Shown piece after piece: positions 1 through 9,150 of a DNA stretch of 50,305 nucleotides. Each line of letters opens with the position of its first letter. The stretch's first letter is position 1. Made by a program: the position numbers and the translations under genes. This DNA comes from Gemmatimonadota bacterium. Lineage in GTDB: Bacteria; Gemmatimonadota; Gemmatimonadetes; Longimicrobiales; Gaopeijiaceae. A model generated the notes under the pieces. The model had not been told where the DNA came from. It searched no databases and was given only the letters and a program-made list of their open reading frames with translations. The stretch lies in NCBI GenBank assembly GCA_030430625.1, contig JAUIKL010000008.1:1-50305 (forward strand), in the 5' to 3' direction.

Positions 1-117
1 GCCGCGGTCGGCTCCGATCGATGTGTCCGTGCGATTCGCTGGACCCTCGACACCCCCCTGCCGGCCGCGGCGCCCGACAACGCCGCCGTCTTCCGCTTCA
101 CAGCAGGTATCCGCTGA
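1..117 (+). CDS. C-terminal fragment of a DUF11-like surface protein (5' end outside window)
   Basis: Frame 1 is open from the first base to a TGA at 115-117 and gives 38 codons. The stretch RAIRWTLDTPLP followed by AVFRFTAGIR resembles the end of the next protein (VRWTITGSVNPG, then ARFRAVV), that is, the last two beta strands of a DUF11/conserved-repeat-like domain. It is therefore probably another member of the same surface-protein operon. Only the tail is visible, so size, signal peptide and anchoring cannot be judged. Confidence 0.6.
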   Translation, partial: AAVGSDRCVRAIRWTLDTPLPAAAPDNAAVFRFTAGIR

Positions 118-173
118 TGAACGCGACCCCCTACTCGCGTCGAGGCGCGCCCACGCGCCCGACCTCCACCGGT

Positions 174-210
174 TCGACCCCGCGCGACGAAATCGCGTCG
201 TGCGGGTCGG
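174..210 (+). terminator. Intercistronic GC-rich hairpin, possible processing or attenuation site
   Basis: The arms CCGCGCGACG (180-189) and CGTCGTGCGG (196-205) pair over ten positions with one G-T wobble around a six-base AAATCG loop, and flanking CGAC/GTCG bases can extend the stem. It lies in the 161-nt gap between the DUF11-type tail and the next gene. There is no T-tract, so it is not a classical intrinsic terminator. It may act as an mRNA stabiliser or a partial terminator between operon segments. Confidence 0.35.
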
Positions 211-278
211 CCGACCCCCGCCCGTCCGACCTCCCCCGGTCGATCGCGGGCACCACTTCCCACAGCAGGAGACATCCC

Positions 279-797
279 ATGCGGAAGGGAATCATCCTCG
301 GCTTCAGCCTCCTGGCGTTGGCGCTTCCCGCGTCGGCCCAGGTCGCCGAGCCACAAGCCCTCACGATCGAGGCCGAGAACGTCACGGCCTCGTCGTCGGA
401 GCGCGCGACGGCCGATGCCGGCCGCACGCTTCCCGGTGACGTCATCGAGTACCGACTGACGTTCACCAACCACCAGGCCGGCGCCGTCTCGGACGTCGTG
501 CTGAACGACCCGATCCCCGCGGGACTCGTGTTCGTCCCCGGATCGGTCACCGCGAGCCGGCAGGATCTGCTCGTGGAGTACTCGATCGACGGCGGCTCGA
601 GCTGGACGGAGCAGCCGCAGGTCGAGGTCGAAGTCGCCGGAGAGGCGGTCACCCGACCAGCCCCGGCAGATGCGTACACGCACGTGCGCTGGACGATCAC
701 CGGCTCGGTGAACCCGGGCGCTCAGGTCACGGCGCGCTTCCGCGCGGTAGTGGCCGAACCCAACCCCAACAACTCGCTGCGAGGTAACGACCGATGA
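279..797 (+). CDS. Secreted DUF11-like (conserved repeat) protein, small
   Basis: A 172-residue protein. The ATG at 279 is chosen because CAGGAGA lies 6-12 nt upstream and because the protein then begins with a clean signal peptide (MRKGIILGFSLLALALPASA, cleaved before QVAEP). The reading frame is open further upstream but has no ribosome site there. The mature part has the layout of a single DUF11-type beta-sandwich: a polar start, GDVIEYRLTFTN, a VVLNDPIPAGLVFVPGSV segment (the family's xDPxPxGxxFxxGS motif) and a final THVRWTITGSV strand. DUF11 domains are found in bacterial cell-surface and cell-wall proteins. The stop overlaps the next start by 4 nt (ATGA), so the two are translationally coupled. 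A structural surface role is inferred. Confidence 0.75.
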   Translation: MRKGIILGFSLLALALPASAQVAEPQALTIEAENVTASSSERATADAGRTLPGDVIEYRLTFTNHQAGAVSDVVLNDPIPAGLVFVPGSVTASRQDLLVEYSIDGGSSWTEQPQVEVEVAGEAVTRPAPADAYTHVRWTITGSVNPGAQVTARFRAVVAEPNPNNSLRGNDR

Positions 798-2116
798 ACC
801 GCTACAACCTGGCCCGTAAGGGGGCCACGCTGCTGTGGGTCGCCCTGATGGGTGTGCTCATGGCGGGCGGAGGCACGTCGCTGTCCGCCCAGACGGCCGA
901 AGGGACCGTCATCACCAACACCGCCACGGCGACCTACACCGATGCGAACGGCAACACCTACGCTGCCGCCTCAGGATCGGTCTCGGTCACCGTCGGCTTC
1001 CAGGGCTCGCTCGACGTGACGAGTGCCGCCACGGCCACCCCCGCGTCGCCTTCGACCGGGAACACCGTCCCCTGGACGATCACGAACAACGGAAACGGCG
1101 CCGACCAGATCCAGGTCACGGTGACCACGACCGACTCGGACGTGGCCGGACCGACCGGATATGTGTACGGCGGGGTCACCTACCCGACCCTGGCTGCGCT
1201 GAACACCGCGCTGCTCCTGCCGACGGACAGCGTCCCGGCGGGTGGTAGCATCACGATCGACGTGGTCTACGACGTCGCGGCCGGTGAAGGTGGCAACTCC
1301 TCGAGCGTCGAACTCACGGCCACGTCGACCCGAGGCGGAGGCGACACCAACGCCTCGACCACGGTCGTGACGCCGGTCCTCGACGGTTCGCTGGACGTCG
1401 TCGCCACCAACGGCACGATCGACCGACTCCCGTCGAACGGCACGACGCTGTACACCGAGGCCTTCACGGTCACGAGCAACCTGAGTGGTACGGCCACGAT
1501 CGACCTGCTCGCCTCGCTCGACGGTGCGAACGCCGCGACCGTCGTCGTCACCCGCATCCGGGTGGACGGTGGCACATGGGTTGTCGGTACCGGGACCTCG
1601 ACGTCCTTCACGGCCGGCCAGGTCAGCACCATCGACGTCGAATACCGTGTGGACGGCGCCGTGACGGACGCCGGAAGCAGCTCGACGGTCTCTCTCTCCG
1701 CCACGGCTTCGTCCGTCGGCGGCACGCCGAGCAACTCGGACGACCACGTCGTCACGATCATCGCCCCGAGTCTCTCGGTGGTGAAGTCGGTTCACGCCTC
1801 GGAAGCGGACGCGCAGGGCAACACCGCGTCGACCCTCACGGGTAACCCGCAGCCCGGCGCCACGATCTGGTACCGGGTCCAGGTGACGAACAACGGTACC
1901 GCCCCGGCCGTGATGACCGGCGGCAGCAACGGCATCTCCGACGACCTCACCGGGCTCCCGGTCACGTACGTCGCGGCCAGCCTGAACGACACGGGCAGCC
2001 CGACGGCGTGGACGACGCTCACCGAGGCCGGTGGAGTCGTCAGCGGTACGATCGCGGCTGGTCTCCCCGGGGGAGGGGGGACGGCCTGGTTTGTGTTCGC
2101 GGTCACGATCAACTGA
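794..2116 (+). CDS. Secreted DUF11-like repeat protein (440 aa), Ser/Thr/Gly-rich
   Basis: The first 33 residues form a signal peptide ending SLSAQ. The mature protein is very rich in Thr, Ser, Gly and Val and poor in Lys and Cys, typical of secreted beta-sandwich repeats. It opens with a motif (GTVITNTATATYTD, then SVSVTVGF) that recurs at the start of the next protein (GTVVSNEATVSYQT, then SVSFTVGQ), so both begin with the same domain. Two internal units each start GSLDV (near residues 73 and 198), and a last unit near residue 321 (SLSVVKSVHASEAD) ends with the usual DUF11 finish. No membrane anchor or sorting signal is visible. The ATG overlaps the upstream stop and the next gene starts 20 nt downstream. 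A secreted, possibly polymerising, surface component is an inference. Confidence 0.75.
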   Translation: MNRYNLARKGATLLWVALMGVLMAGGGTSLSAQTAEGTVITNTATATYTDANGNTYAAASGSVSVTVGFQGSLDVTSAATATPASPSTGNTVPWTITNNGNGADQIQVTVTTTDSDVAGPTGYVYGGVTYPTLAALNTALLLPTDSVPAGGSITIDVVYDVAAGEGGNSSSVELTATSTRGGGDTNASTTVVTPVLDGSLDVVATNGTIDRLPSNGTTLYTEAFTVTSNLSGTATIDLLASLDGANAATVVVTRIRVDGGTWVVGTGTSTSFTAGQVSTIDVEYRVDGAVTDAGSSSTVSLSATASSVGGTPSNSDDHVVTIIAPSLSVVKSVHASEADAQGNTASTLTGNPQPGATIWYRVQVTNNGTAPAVMTGGSNGISDDLTGLPVTYVAASLNDTGSPTAWTTLTEAGGVVSGTIAAGLPGGGGTAWFVFAVTIN

Positions 2117-2136
2117 CCGGCTGAGAACCTGATCTG

Positions 2137-5100
2137 ATGAACCCTTCCGCGGTTCTCCGTAGCGAGTGGCTCCGGCCCCTCACCCGCCTCGCGGCGGCGT
2201 GGGGGGTCTGGGCCGCGCTCGGGCTTGCGTCAACGACCCCGCTCCACGCGCAGAGCGTGGGCGGGTCGATGACGCGGGCGGGGACCGTGGTATCGAACGA
2301 AGCGACGGTGTCGTATCAGACCGAGAACGGCACCGCGATCACCAGCACGGGATCGGTTTCGTTCACCGTAGGACAGGTGGCCGGCATGGACATCGACCCA
2401 CCGCGGTTCGTCATCTCGGAAGCCGGCCGAGACGTCGTATTTGCGCACAACGTGGGCAACGTGGGGAACGGAGACGACGCCTTCCAGGTCGTCTCGAGCA
2501 CTCCGAACGGATGGTCCGTCCGGGTCTTCCACGATGTCGACGAGGATCAGCGCCTCACGCTTTCGGATACACTGATGACGGGACCCACGACGGTCCCCTT
2601 CGGCGAGCGCGCTCCGGTTCTGATCGTCGTGTCGGTCCCCTCCGATGCGGCTCAGGGAACGATCGAGACCGTGACGACGACGGCCGTCAGCAGCTTCGAC
2701 GGTGCGGTCATGGACTCGGTCACCGACGAAGTCCGTCTGCTGGATGCCGGGATCGACGCGCAGATCACGAAGGTCGTCGACCTCGACCGCGCAGCGCCGG
2801 ACGACCTCCTCACCTATACCCTCTCCGTCCGTCTGGACGGAGCCGGGCAGCGAGACAGCGTCTTCTTCGAGGACAAGCTGCCCGAGTTCACCACGTACGA
2901 AGCCGGCACCGTCCAGCTGGACGGGCAGACGTTGACCGACCAGGTCGACGGGGACGCCGGGTCGTACGACCCCGGCACGGGCACGATCCGTGTCGATCTC
3001 ACCGACCTGCCGGCCGACACCGACGCGACGATCCTGCTCCAGCTCCGGGTCGACGCCACGGCACCGATCGGCACTCAGATCGTGAACCGCGGTCGGCTGT
3101 CGGTTCACACACCCGCCGGGACTCTCGAAGAGCTCTCGACCGGGGCCACGACGGGTGTAGCCGCTCCGGAGCTCGACTTCTCGAAGAGCGTAGCCGGCTT
3201 CGACCCGTCGACGACCGGGGACACCCTGGCCTACACGATCGTGATCGCCAACCCGAGCGCGGCCCTCGCCGCCACCTCGGTCGCCGTGATCGATACCCTT
3301 CCCGAGCCGCTCGTTCTCGCGGATACGTCGCCGGGCGCCACCGTGACCGGTCGTGAAGTCCGCTGGGACATCGCGCGCATCGAGCCGGGTCAGACGGTCG
3401 AACTCTCTCTCCTGGCCACGATCCCGGAGATCACCGACACCACGACCGTCATCAACCGTGCACACCTCGTTCGGGACGGAGCCACGGGCGAAGCCGCGGT
3501 CTCGGAGTCGCGCACCATCATGCCGGGTCTCGATGCCAGCATCGATCTCGATCTCCAGGCGGAGTTCGTCGAGATCGGCATCGGCGAATCGCTGCCGCTC
3601 CAGGCCACGGTCACGAACGACGGGCAGTCCACCGTGTCCGAGCTCCTGGTCAAACTCGCTCTCCCCGAGGGGACCCGCTTCATTCGTGAGTCGACGCTGA
3701 CCGGATCCTTCACCTCGGACCGCCCCAGCCCCCTGTTCACCGTGCTCCCGGACGGACCGCAGACGCAGTCTCCCTCGACCGGTGAATTCGGCGAGGTCCC
3801 CTTCCAGGCCGACTCCTTCGCCGTCGAAGGCGACACCCTGCGGGTATGGATCCCCGGCGAGCTCCGCCCGCTCGAGTCCCTCCGCTTCCGCTACGTCCTC
3901 ATGGTCAACAGTGCCCCCGAGGGGGTCCTGCTGAACGAAGCCATCGCCGAGGCGCGTCGCGGCGGACTCGGCGCGACATCGACGATTGCCGTGGCCTCGA
4001 ACGCCGCTCAGGCGCTCGTCGGGCTGGCGCGGAACCGGGCACTCGAAACCCGCACCGTACTCGGAAAGGTCTTCCACGACATCGATGGCGACGGTTTTCA
4101 GGCCCCCGACGAGCCCGGCGTCGCACGAGTCGACGTGGTGACGGCGGACGGCCAGGTCGTCACGACCGACGCCTACGGGAAGTTCTCGCTGAACAACCTT
4201 CGCCCCGGCCGCCACGCCCTTCGCATCGATCCGATCACCCTCCCGGCCGGCCTCACCACGCGCGCCCGGGGCGTCGGACAGCGTCTCCAGGTCGTCGAGG
4301 TCAACGGGTGGAACTCACCGCGCGCCTCCTTCGCGCTGGACGGGACCCCGACGGACCCGCTCGTCGGCCTCGTCGCCCCGGCGGCCGACGACGGCGAAGC
4401 CCTGGATCCCGGAGGCGACGCCATCGTTGGCCTCGGAGAGGCCGGTGAGGAAGTCGCGACTTCGACCGCCACGACCGCGGAGAACGCTCTCGACTCCGGA
4501 GCCGAGCGCGTCCACATCGAGCCCCTTCGGACCGAAACGGCCCGGGACGAGGATGCCGGTTCGGCCTTCCTCCACGGCCCGGCCATCCGGATCGTCGACC
4601 CGGTCGACGGGCTCGTCGCCCCGACGAACAGGCTCTACATCGGAGTTCAGGGCGAACCCATGGGCGCGGTTCGACTCTATCGGAACGACGAGTTGATCGA
4701 AGAGGGTCAGCTCCTGCCCAACGGTGTGGGCGACTTCGTCGGTATCGCACTCGAACAGGGGCCGCAGACCTTCCGCGTGCGGATGGTGAACTCGTGGGGG
4801 ACCGAGCGGTGGGATTCCATCCGAGTCCATCAGTCCGGTACGATCGCTCGGCTCGATGCGGAAGACGATCGTGTCACCGCTCTGGCCGACGGACGGACCC
4901 CGACCTCCGTCCGCCTCCGTCTCTACGACGCGTGGGACGTGCCGATCGTGAACGAGCCGCACGTGACCGTCGCCCTTCCCGGAGCGACCTTCCTGGGCGT
5001 CGATGTCGATCCGTCTTCCGTGGGCCACCAGGTCGCGGCGGACCGGAGTGGTTGGGTCACCGTCACCTTCGCCGCCGGACACACCACCGGTGAGTCGACC

Positions 5101-7617
5101 CTCGTGGTGAGCGCGCCGGACGCCGAAACGACCGTCCAGGTCCAGTCCGTCGCACCGGCCCGCCCACTCTTCGTGACGGGTGTCGGTCAGGTCTCGCTCG
5201 GTGCCGGTGGGGAAGACTTCGGCTCCGTCACGGCGCGGGGCCGCCTCACGGACGAGACCGCCATCACCCTGTCGTACGACTCGCGGAAGCTCGACCAGGG
5301 CCGCGACGTCTTCGGCCTGAACTTCGATCCGCTCGAGGAGGGCCAGCAGCCGATCCTCGGGGACGCCAGCAGCCAGCGCTCCCTCTCGTCCTCGCGCTAC
5401 CAGTTCTCGGCCCGAGTCGAGCGCGGGCTCGACTACTTCATGTTCGGGGACGTTCAGACGAGCGGCTTCTCCGACGGACTGACCCTCGGTCGTTACGGCC
5501 GTTCGCTCCCCGGTGCTGCGGCCCGAATCACGACCGGTGATGTCGTGTGGAACGCGTTCGGAGCCTCGACCACTCAGGCGCTCCAGCAGCTTCAGCTGCG
5601 CGGCGAGGGCTCGTCCGGACCGTACGCACTCGGCGCCGGCGTCCTCCCGGGCACCGAGGAAGTCCGCGTCGAAGTGCGCGCGATCGAGAACCCCACGAGG
5701 ATCCTCAGCGAGAAACGACTGACGCGCTTCGCCGAGTACCAGATCGACTACCAGCGGGGCACGCTCCTGCTCAAGCAGCCGATCCCCGCGGCCGATCCGT
5801 TCGGCAACCCGATGTTCCTCGTCGTCACGTACGAGGGCGAGTCCGGTGGGGAGCGGAGCCCGGTCTTCGGCGTTCGCGCCACGAGCGACCTCCCCGTCGA
5901 CCTCGGCCCGATCGCCGACTCGGTTCCGGTCACGGTGAGCTACGTCGTCGACGACCAGCCGGGTCGCACCTTCCAGATGGGCGCCTTCGGCACGTCGGTC
6001 AAAAGGAACGACGGCATCGAGGTATCGGCCGAAGTCGCACTGGCGGCCGGCGCGGACTCGACCGGCCTCGCCACGCGAATCCGCGGGGCCGCCCCCCTTC
6101 TCGACGGCCGCGTCCGCCTTCAGGCCGAGTGGTCCAGGGTCGGTGACGAGTTCACGAACCCGGCCAACATCTCCCTGCGCCCCGGAACGGAAGAGGTGCG
6201 GGCGAGCGCAGACGCCCAGGTCGGTGAGGGGCGCGCGACCGCGAAGTACGAGCGCCAGCGCTTCTCGGAGCGGGACCTCGAGCGGAGTCGCGCCACGGTC
6301 GGCTACGAGCAGGCCGTGCACGAGGACGTCTCGGTCGAAGCACGGCTGGCGGCCGACGCCAGCTCCGGGTCCGGACAGGACGCCTCGTCCGGTGCCGGTG
6401 AGTACAAGGTGACCTGGTCGGCCACGGACCGACTCGACCTCTTCGCCGAGGGGCGCAACGAGCTGTGGTCCGACGGCGATGGCCTCGCGAACCGTGGCGC
6501 CTACCTCGGTGGTGGCGCCGAGCTGAGGATTACGGACGCCTTCGGCGTTCAGGCGCGCCACCTGCGTGTCGACCCCGCCGGTGATGCCAACCCGTACGGC
6601 CTCACGAGCTTCGGCCTGACCTCACAGCTCCGGTCGGGCACGAAGGCGTGGGGCGCCTACGAAATCTCCGGCGGTATCGACGGTCAGCGGAACGCCGCGA
6701 TCGTCGGACTGAACCATCAGTTCCGGATCGGCACCGACTGGCGCTTCACGACGATGCTCGAGCGTCGGAACGGCGTGGCGGGCGCGACCCTGGGCGACCC
6801 TGTCCTGTCCTCGCCCTTCGACCAGCCGGAGGACGACTACACATCCGCCAGCGTGGGGACCGAGTACGTCCCGGAGGACAAGCCGTACCGCGCCTCCTTC
6901 CGGGCCGAGAACCGGGACGGCAGCATCTCGACGACCCGCCTCGCGACGCTGGCCGGAGACGTCGCCTTCAACGCCGGACTCGGACTGCTCTCCCGATCCG
7001 AGTTCGTCGAGCGCGATGTCGTCGGCTCGCTCACGACCCGCTACACGCGCGAGCGTTCGACCCTCTGGGGACTCGCCTACCGTCCGACGAACCGGGACGA
7101 TCTGAACGTCCTCTTCAAGTTCGGTTGGAAGGACGCCATCAACCCGTTCGGCTCCGGAGTCCTGGCCACGGAGGGTGACGAGAGCCGGCTCATCGCCGCC
7201 CTCGAGGCCATCTGGACGCCGCGCTCCGACGTAGAGTTCGGAGCCCGCTTCGCCACGCGTTCGACCCGCCTCGGCACGCCGCTCACCGAGGCCACGACGA
7301 TCGTCACCCGGAACCAGACGGACTTCATGGGCGTGCGCGGCCGCTGGTACGCCAAAGAGTGGATCGGCGCCGAGTTCGAGGCCCGCGGACTCATGAGCGG
7401 TCTCGCGGCGGGCGCCATCTGGGACGTCGCTCCCAGCGTCGTGGTCGCGCCGTACGAAGCGCTCGAGATCGAAGTCGGTTACCGTTTCGGCGACCTGCAG
7501 GACCCGGACTTCGCGGTTCGGTCCGGCGAGGGCTTCTTCCTGACGCTCGGGACGCGCGTGACCGAGGACCTGATCAGCTCGGCGGCCGACTTCTGGCGCG
7601 AGCGCTTCGGAGGCTGA
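2137..7617 (+). CDS. Giant DUF11/SdrD-B/Ig-like surface protein with C-terminal outer-membrane barrel
   Basis: An 1826-residue protein. The signal peptide ends near residue 39 (TTPLHAQ). Approximate order: an N-terminal domain shared with the upstream gene (44-95); three DUF11-like units (about 202-325, 343-443, 462-600); one SdrD-B/prealbumin-like domain (about 638-705, VLGKVFHDIDGDGF, then YGKFSLNNLRPGRHALRI); an acidic linker; Ig-like domains (about 815-900 and 902-1005); and about 800 C-terminal residues of alternating strands with many Tyr and Arg. The end has barrel-like strands such as LEIEVGYRFGDLQDP. The closing residues (SAADFWRERFGG) lack the classic terminal Phe strand, so barrel closure is uncertain. 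RFAEYQIDYQRGTLLLKQPI resembles a segment I recall from large DUF11 proteins of Deinococcus and Bacteroidota. The architecture suggests a cell-surface display or export protein. The stop is followed by a GTG start at 7619, 1 nt later. Confidence 0.75.
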   Translation: MNPSAVLRSEWLRPLTRLAAAWGVWAALGLASTTPLHAQSVGGSMTRAGTVVSNEATVSYQTENGTAITSTGSVSFTVGQVAGMDIDPPRFVISEAGRDVVFAHNVGNVGNGDDAFQVVSSTPNGWSVRVFHDVDEDQRLTLSDTLMTGPTTVPFGERAPVLIVVSVPSDAAQGTIETVTTTAVSSFDGAVMDSVTDEVRLLDAGIDAQITKVVDLDRAAPDDLLTYTLSVRLDGAGQRDSVFFEDKLPEFTTYEAGTVQLDGQTLTDQVDGDAGSYDPGTGTIRVDLTDLPADTDATILLQLRVDATAPIGTQIVNRGRLSVHTPAGTLEELSTGATTGVAAPELDFSKSVAGFDPSTTGDTLAYTIVIANPSAALAATSVAVIDTLPEPLVLADTSPGATVTGREVRWDIARIEPGQTVELSLLATIPEITDTTTVINRAHLVRDGATGEAAVSESRTIMPGLDASIDLDLQAEFVEIGIGESLPLQATVTNDGQSTVSELLVKLALPEGTRFIRESTLTGSFTSDRPSPLFTVLPDGPQTQSPSTGEFGEVPFQADSFAVEGDTLRVWIPGELRPLESLRFRYVLMVNSAPEGVLLNEAIAEARRGGLGATSTIAVASNAAQALVGLARNRALETRTVLGKVFHDIDGDGFQAPDEPGVARVDVVTADGQVVTTDAYGKFSLNNLRPGRHALRIDPITLPAGLTTRARGVGQRLQVVEVNGWNSPRASFALDGTPTDPLVGLVAPAADDGEALDPGGDAIVGLGEAGEEVATSTATTAENALDSGAERVHIEPLRTETARDEDAGSAFLHGPAIRIVDPVDGLVAPTNRLYIGVQGEPMGAVRLYRNDELIEEGQLLPNGVGDFVGIALEQGPQTFRVRMVNSWGTERWDSIRVHQSGTIARLDAEDDRVTALADGRTPTSVRLRLYDAWDVPIVNEPHVTVALPGATFLGVDVDPSSVGHQVAADRSGWVTVTFAAGHTTGESTLVVSAPDAETTVQVQSVAPARPLFVTGVGQVSLGAGGEDFGSVTARGRLTDETAITLSYDSRKLDQGRDVFGLNFDPLEEGQQPILGDASSQRSLSSSRYQFSARVERGLDYFMFGDVQTSGFSDGLTLGRYGRSLPGAAARITTGDVVWNAFGASTTQALQQLQLRGEGSSGPYALGAGVLPGTEEVRVEVRAIENPTRILSEKRLTRFAEYQIDYQRGTLLLKQPIPAADPFGNPMFLVVTYEGESGGERSPVFGVRATSDLPVDLGPIADSVPVTVSYVVDDQPGRTFQMGAFGTSVKRNDGIEVSAEVALAAGADSTGLATRIRGAAPLLDGRVRLQAEWSRVGDEFTNPANISLRPGTEEVRASADAQVGEGRATAKYERQRFSERDLERSRATVGYEQAVHEDVSVEARLAADASSGSGQDASSGAGEYKVTWSATDRLDLFAEGRNELWSDGDGLANRGAYLGGGAELRITDAFGVQARHLRVDPAGDANPYGLTSFGLTSQLRSGTKAWGAYEISGGIDGQRNAAIVGLNHQFRIGTDWRFTTMLERRNGVAGATLGDPVLSSPFDQPEDDYTSASVGTEYVPEDKPYRASFRAENRDGSISTTRLATLAGDVAFNAGLGLLSRSEFVERDVVGSLTTRYTRERSTLWGLAYRPTNRDDLNVLFKFGWKDAINPFGSGVLATEGDESRLIAALEAIWTPRSDVEFGARFATRSTRLGTPLTEATTIVTRNQTDFMGVRGRWYAKEWIGAEFEARGLMSGLAAGAIWDVAPSVVVAPYEALEIEVGYRFGDLQDPDFAVRSGEGFFLTLGTRVTEDLISSAADFWRERFGG

Positions 7618-7618
7618 T

Positions 7619-9031
7619 GTGACGACCCCTCTCCCTATCGCCCGATTCGGGTACGCTGCGCTCACCGTCGCGGCCGCCGCGCTGACGGTCGCCGCCCCGG
7701 CGGTCGCGCAGGACCGAGGCACAGTGGAGGTCTTCGGCTTCGTCCAACGCACGGCTTTCGACGAGGCGACGACGCTCGCCTTCGGTACGGCCCCCGGCTT
7801 CGGGGGCGCCATCGGCGTCTATCCGATGCGCAACGTCTCCCTCGAGTTGGCCTCGTCCTTCACCTGGACCCACCCGGAGGCCCCACCCCGCGTGCGTGCC
7901 ACCTGGGTTCCCCTGCGCGTCAGGGCGCTCTACCGCATCCCCGTCACCGAGAACTTCTACCCGACCCTCGGACTCGGCTTCGTGCGCAACGACTACTCCG
8001 ACGCGGTGGACGGATCCGACTCGGGCCTCACGGCTCTGGCGGGTATCAAAGCGTACGTGAACGAGCGAGTCGCCTTCCGAAGCGAAGTGCAGTTCGATGC
8101 CGTCGGCGGTCCCTTCAACGAGGGATCGACCGTAGCGGGCTCGGTCGTGTCCGATCACGACAACTGGAATCTGTCCGCCGGCCTGTCGGTGGATCTCGGG
8201 CGAGGTCGCTTCCGCGATACCGACGGAGACGGCGTCCAGGACCGAGCCGACCTCTGCCCCGCCACCCCCGCGGGTGTCGGCGTCGACGCCGTGGGATGCC
8301 GACTCGATGAAGACGGGGACGGCATCTGGGACGAGGACGACATGTGTCCGATGACACCTCCGGGCGTGGGTGTCGACCGCGTTGGGTGCCGACTCGACGC
8401 CGACGCGGATCGCGTGTTCGACGAGGACGATCTGTGTCCGTCGACCCCGGCCGGCGTGTCGGTCGATCCGACGGGTTGTCCGATCGATACCGATCGGGAC
8501 CGGGTCCCGGACCACCTCGACGACTGCCCGGGGACACCCCTCGGTGTGGGCGTGGACGCAGTCGGGTGTCGCCTCGATGAAGACGCGGACGGCGTGTGGG
8601 ACGAAGACGACCTCTGTCCCGGCACGGCGCCCGGCATCGAAGTCGACGCCAACGGCTGTCAGATTCTGTTCGAGGAGGAAGCGGTGGTGGTCGTTCTCGA
8701 AGGAGTGACCTTCGAAACCGCCAGCGCCGAACTCACGCCCGCGGCTCGCGACATCCTCGATGACGTGGCTTCCGCACTCGTGGCCAACCCCGACATCCGG
8801 GTTCGCGTCAGCGGCCACACGGATTCGACCGGTCAGCGCGCGTACAACGTCACACTCTCGCAGGACCGCGCAGCCTCGGTGGTGACCTATCTGGCCACGC
8901 GCGGTGTGGCGGAGGATCGGATGGAGTCGCGCGGCTTCGGTCCGGATCAGCCGGTGGCTACGAACGACACGAGCGAGGGCCGCGCACAGAACCGACGGGT
9001 CGAACTCGAGCGGATCGACCAGGGGGGCTGA
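7619..9031 (+). CDS. OmpA-family outer membrane protein with TSP3 calcium-binding repeats
   Basis: 470 residues from a GTG start 1 nt after the preceding stop, so likely coupled to the giant surface gene. A signal peptide (ending APAVAQ) is followed by an OmpA-like beta-barrel (about 32-195). Then come five thrombospondin type 3 repeats (about 200-350), each with a DxDxDGxxDxxDxC acidic loop and a GVxVDxxGC ending. The C-terminal OmpA/MotB peptidoglycan-binding domain (about 357-466) has TFETASAELTP, SGHTDSTG and the final RAQNRRVEL, including the Asp and Arg expected to contact diaminopimelate. It would anchor the outer membrane to peptidoglycan with a Ca2+-stiffened periplasmic spacer. Its place at the end of the operon fits a structural partner for the DUF11 surface proteins. 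Confidence 0.9.
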   Translation: MTTPLPIARFGYAALTVAAAALTVAAPAVAQDRGTVEVFGFVQRTAFDEATTLAFGTAPGFGGAIGVYPMRNVSLELASSFTWTHPEAPPRVRATWVPLRVRALYRIPVTENFYPTLGLGFVRNDYSDAVDGSDSGLTALAGIKAYVNERVAFRSEVQFDAVGGPFNEGSTVAGSVVSDHDNWNLSAGLSVDLGRGRFRDTDGDGVQDRADLCPATPAGVGVDAVGCRLDEDGDGIWDEDDMCPMTPPGVGVDRVGCRLDADADRVFDEDDLCPSTPAGVSVDPTGCPIDTDRDRVPDHLDDCPGTPLGVGVDAVGCRLDEDADGVWDEDDLCPGTAPGIEVDANGCQILFEEEAVVVVLEGVTFETASAELTPAARDILDDVASALVANPDIRVRVSGHTDSTGQRAYNVTLSQDRAASVVTYLATRGVAEDRMESRGFGPDQPVATNDTSEGRAQNRRVELERIDQGG

Positions 9032-9150
9032 CCGGGAGCGGAGCCGACCGGGGGGGCACCTACACGCACTCGCGCGTAGGCGGCGCGACTCCGATCTTGC
9101 CCGGGTGGTGGTGGGGCGGTCGGGTTCGTGTCACTAGCTCGGGGGTTCCG

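Noticed and set aside
2230-6561. Very long open frames on the minus strand inside the giant surface gene
   Set aside because: They are antisense shadows produced by high GC and strong third-position bias; residues are Arg/Gly/Asp-rich with no domain, and the plus-strand gene explains the sequence.
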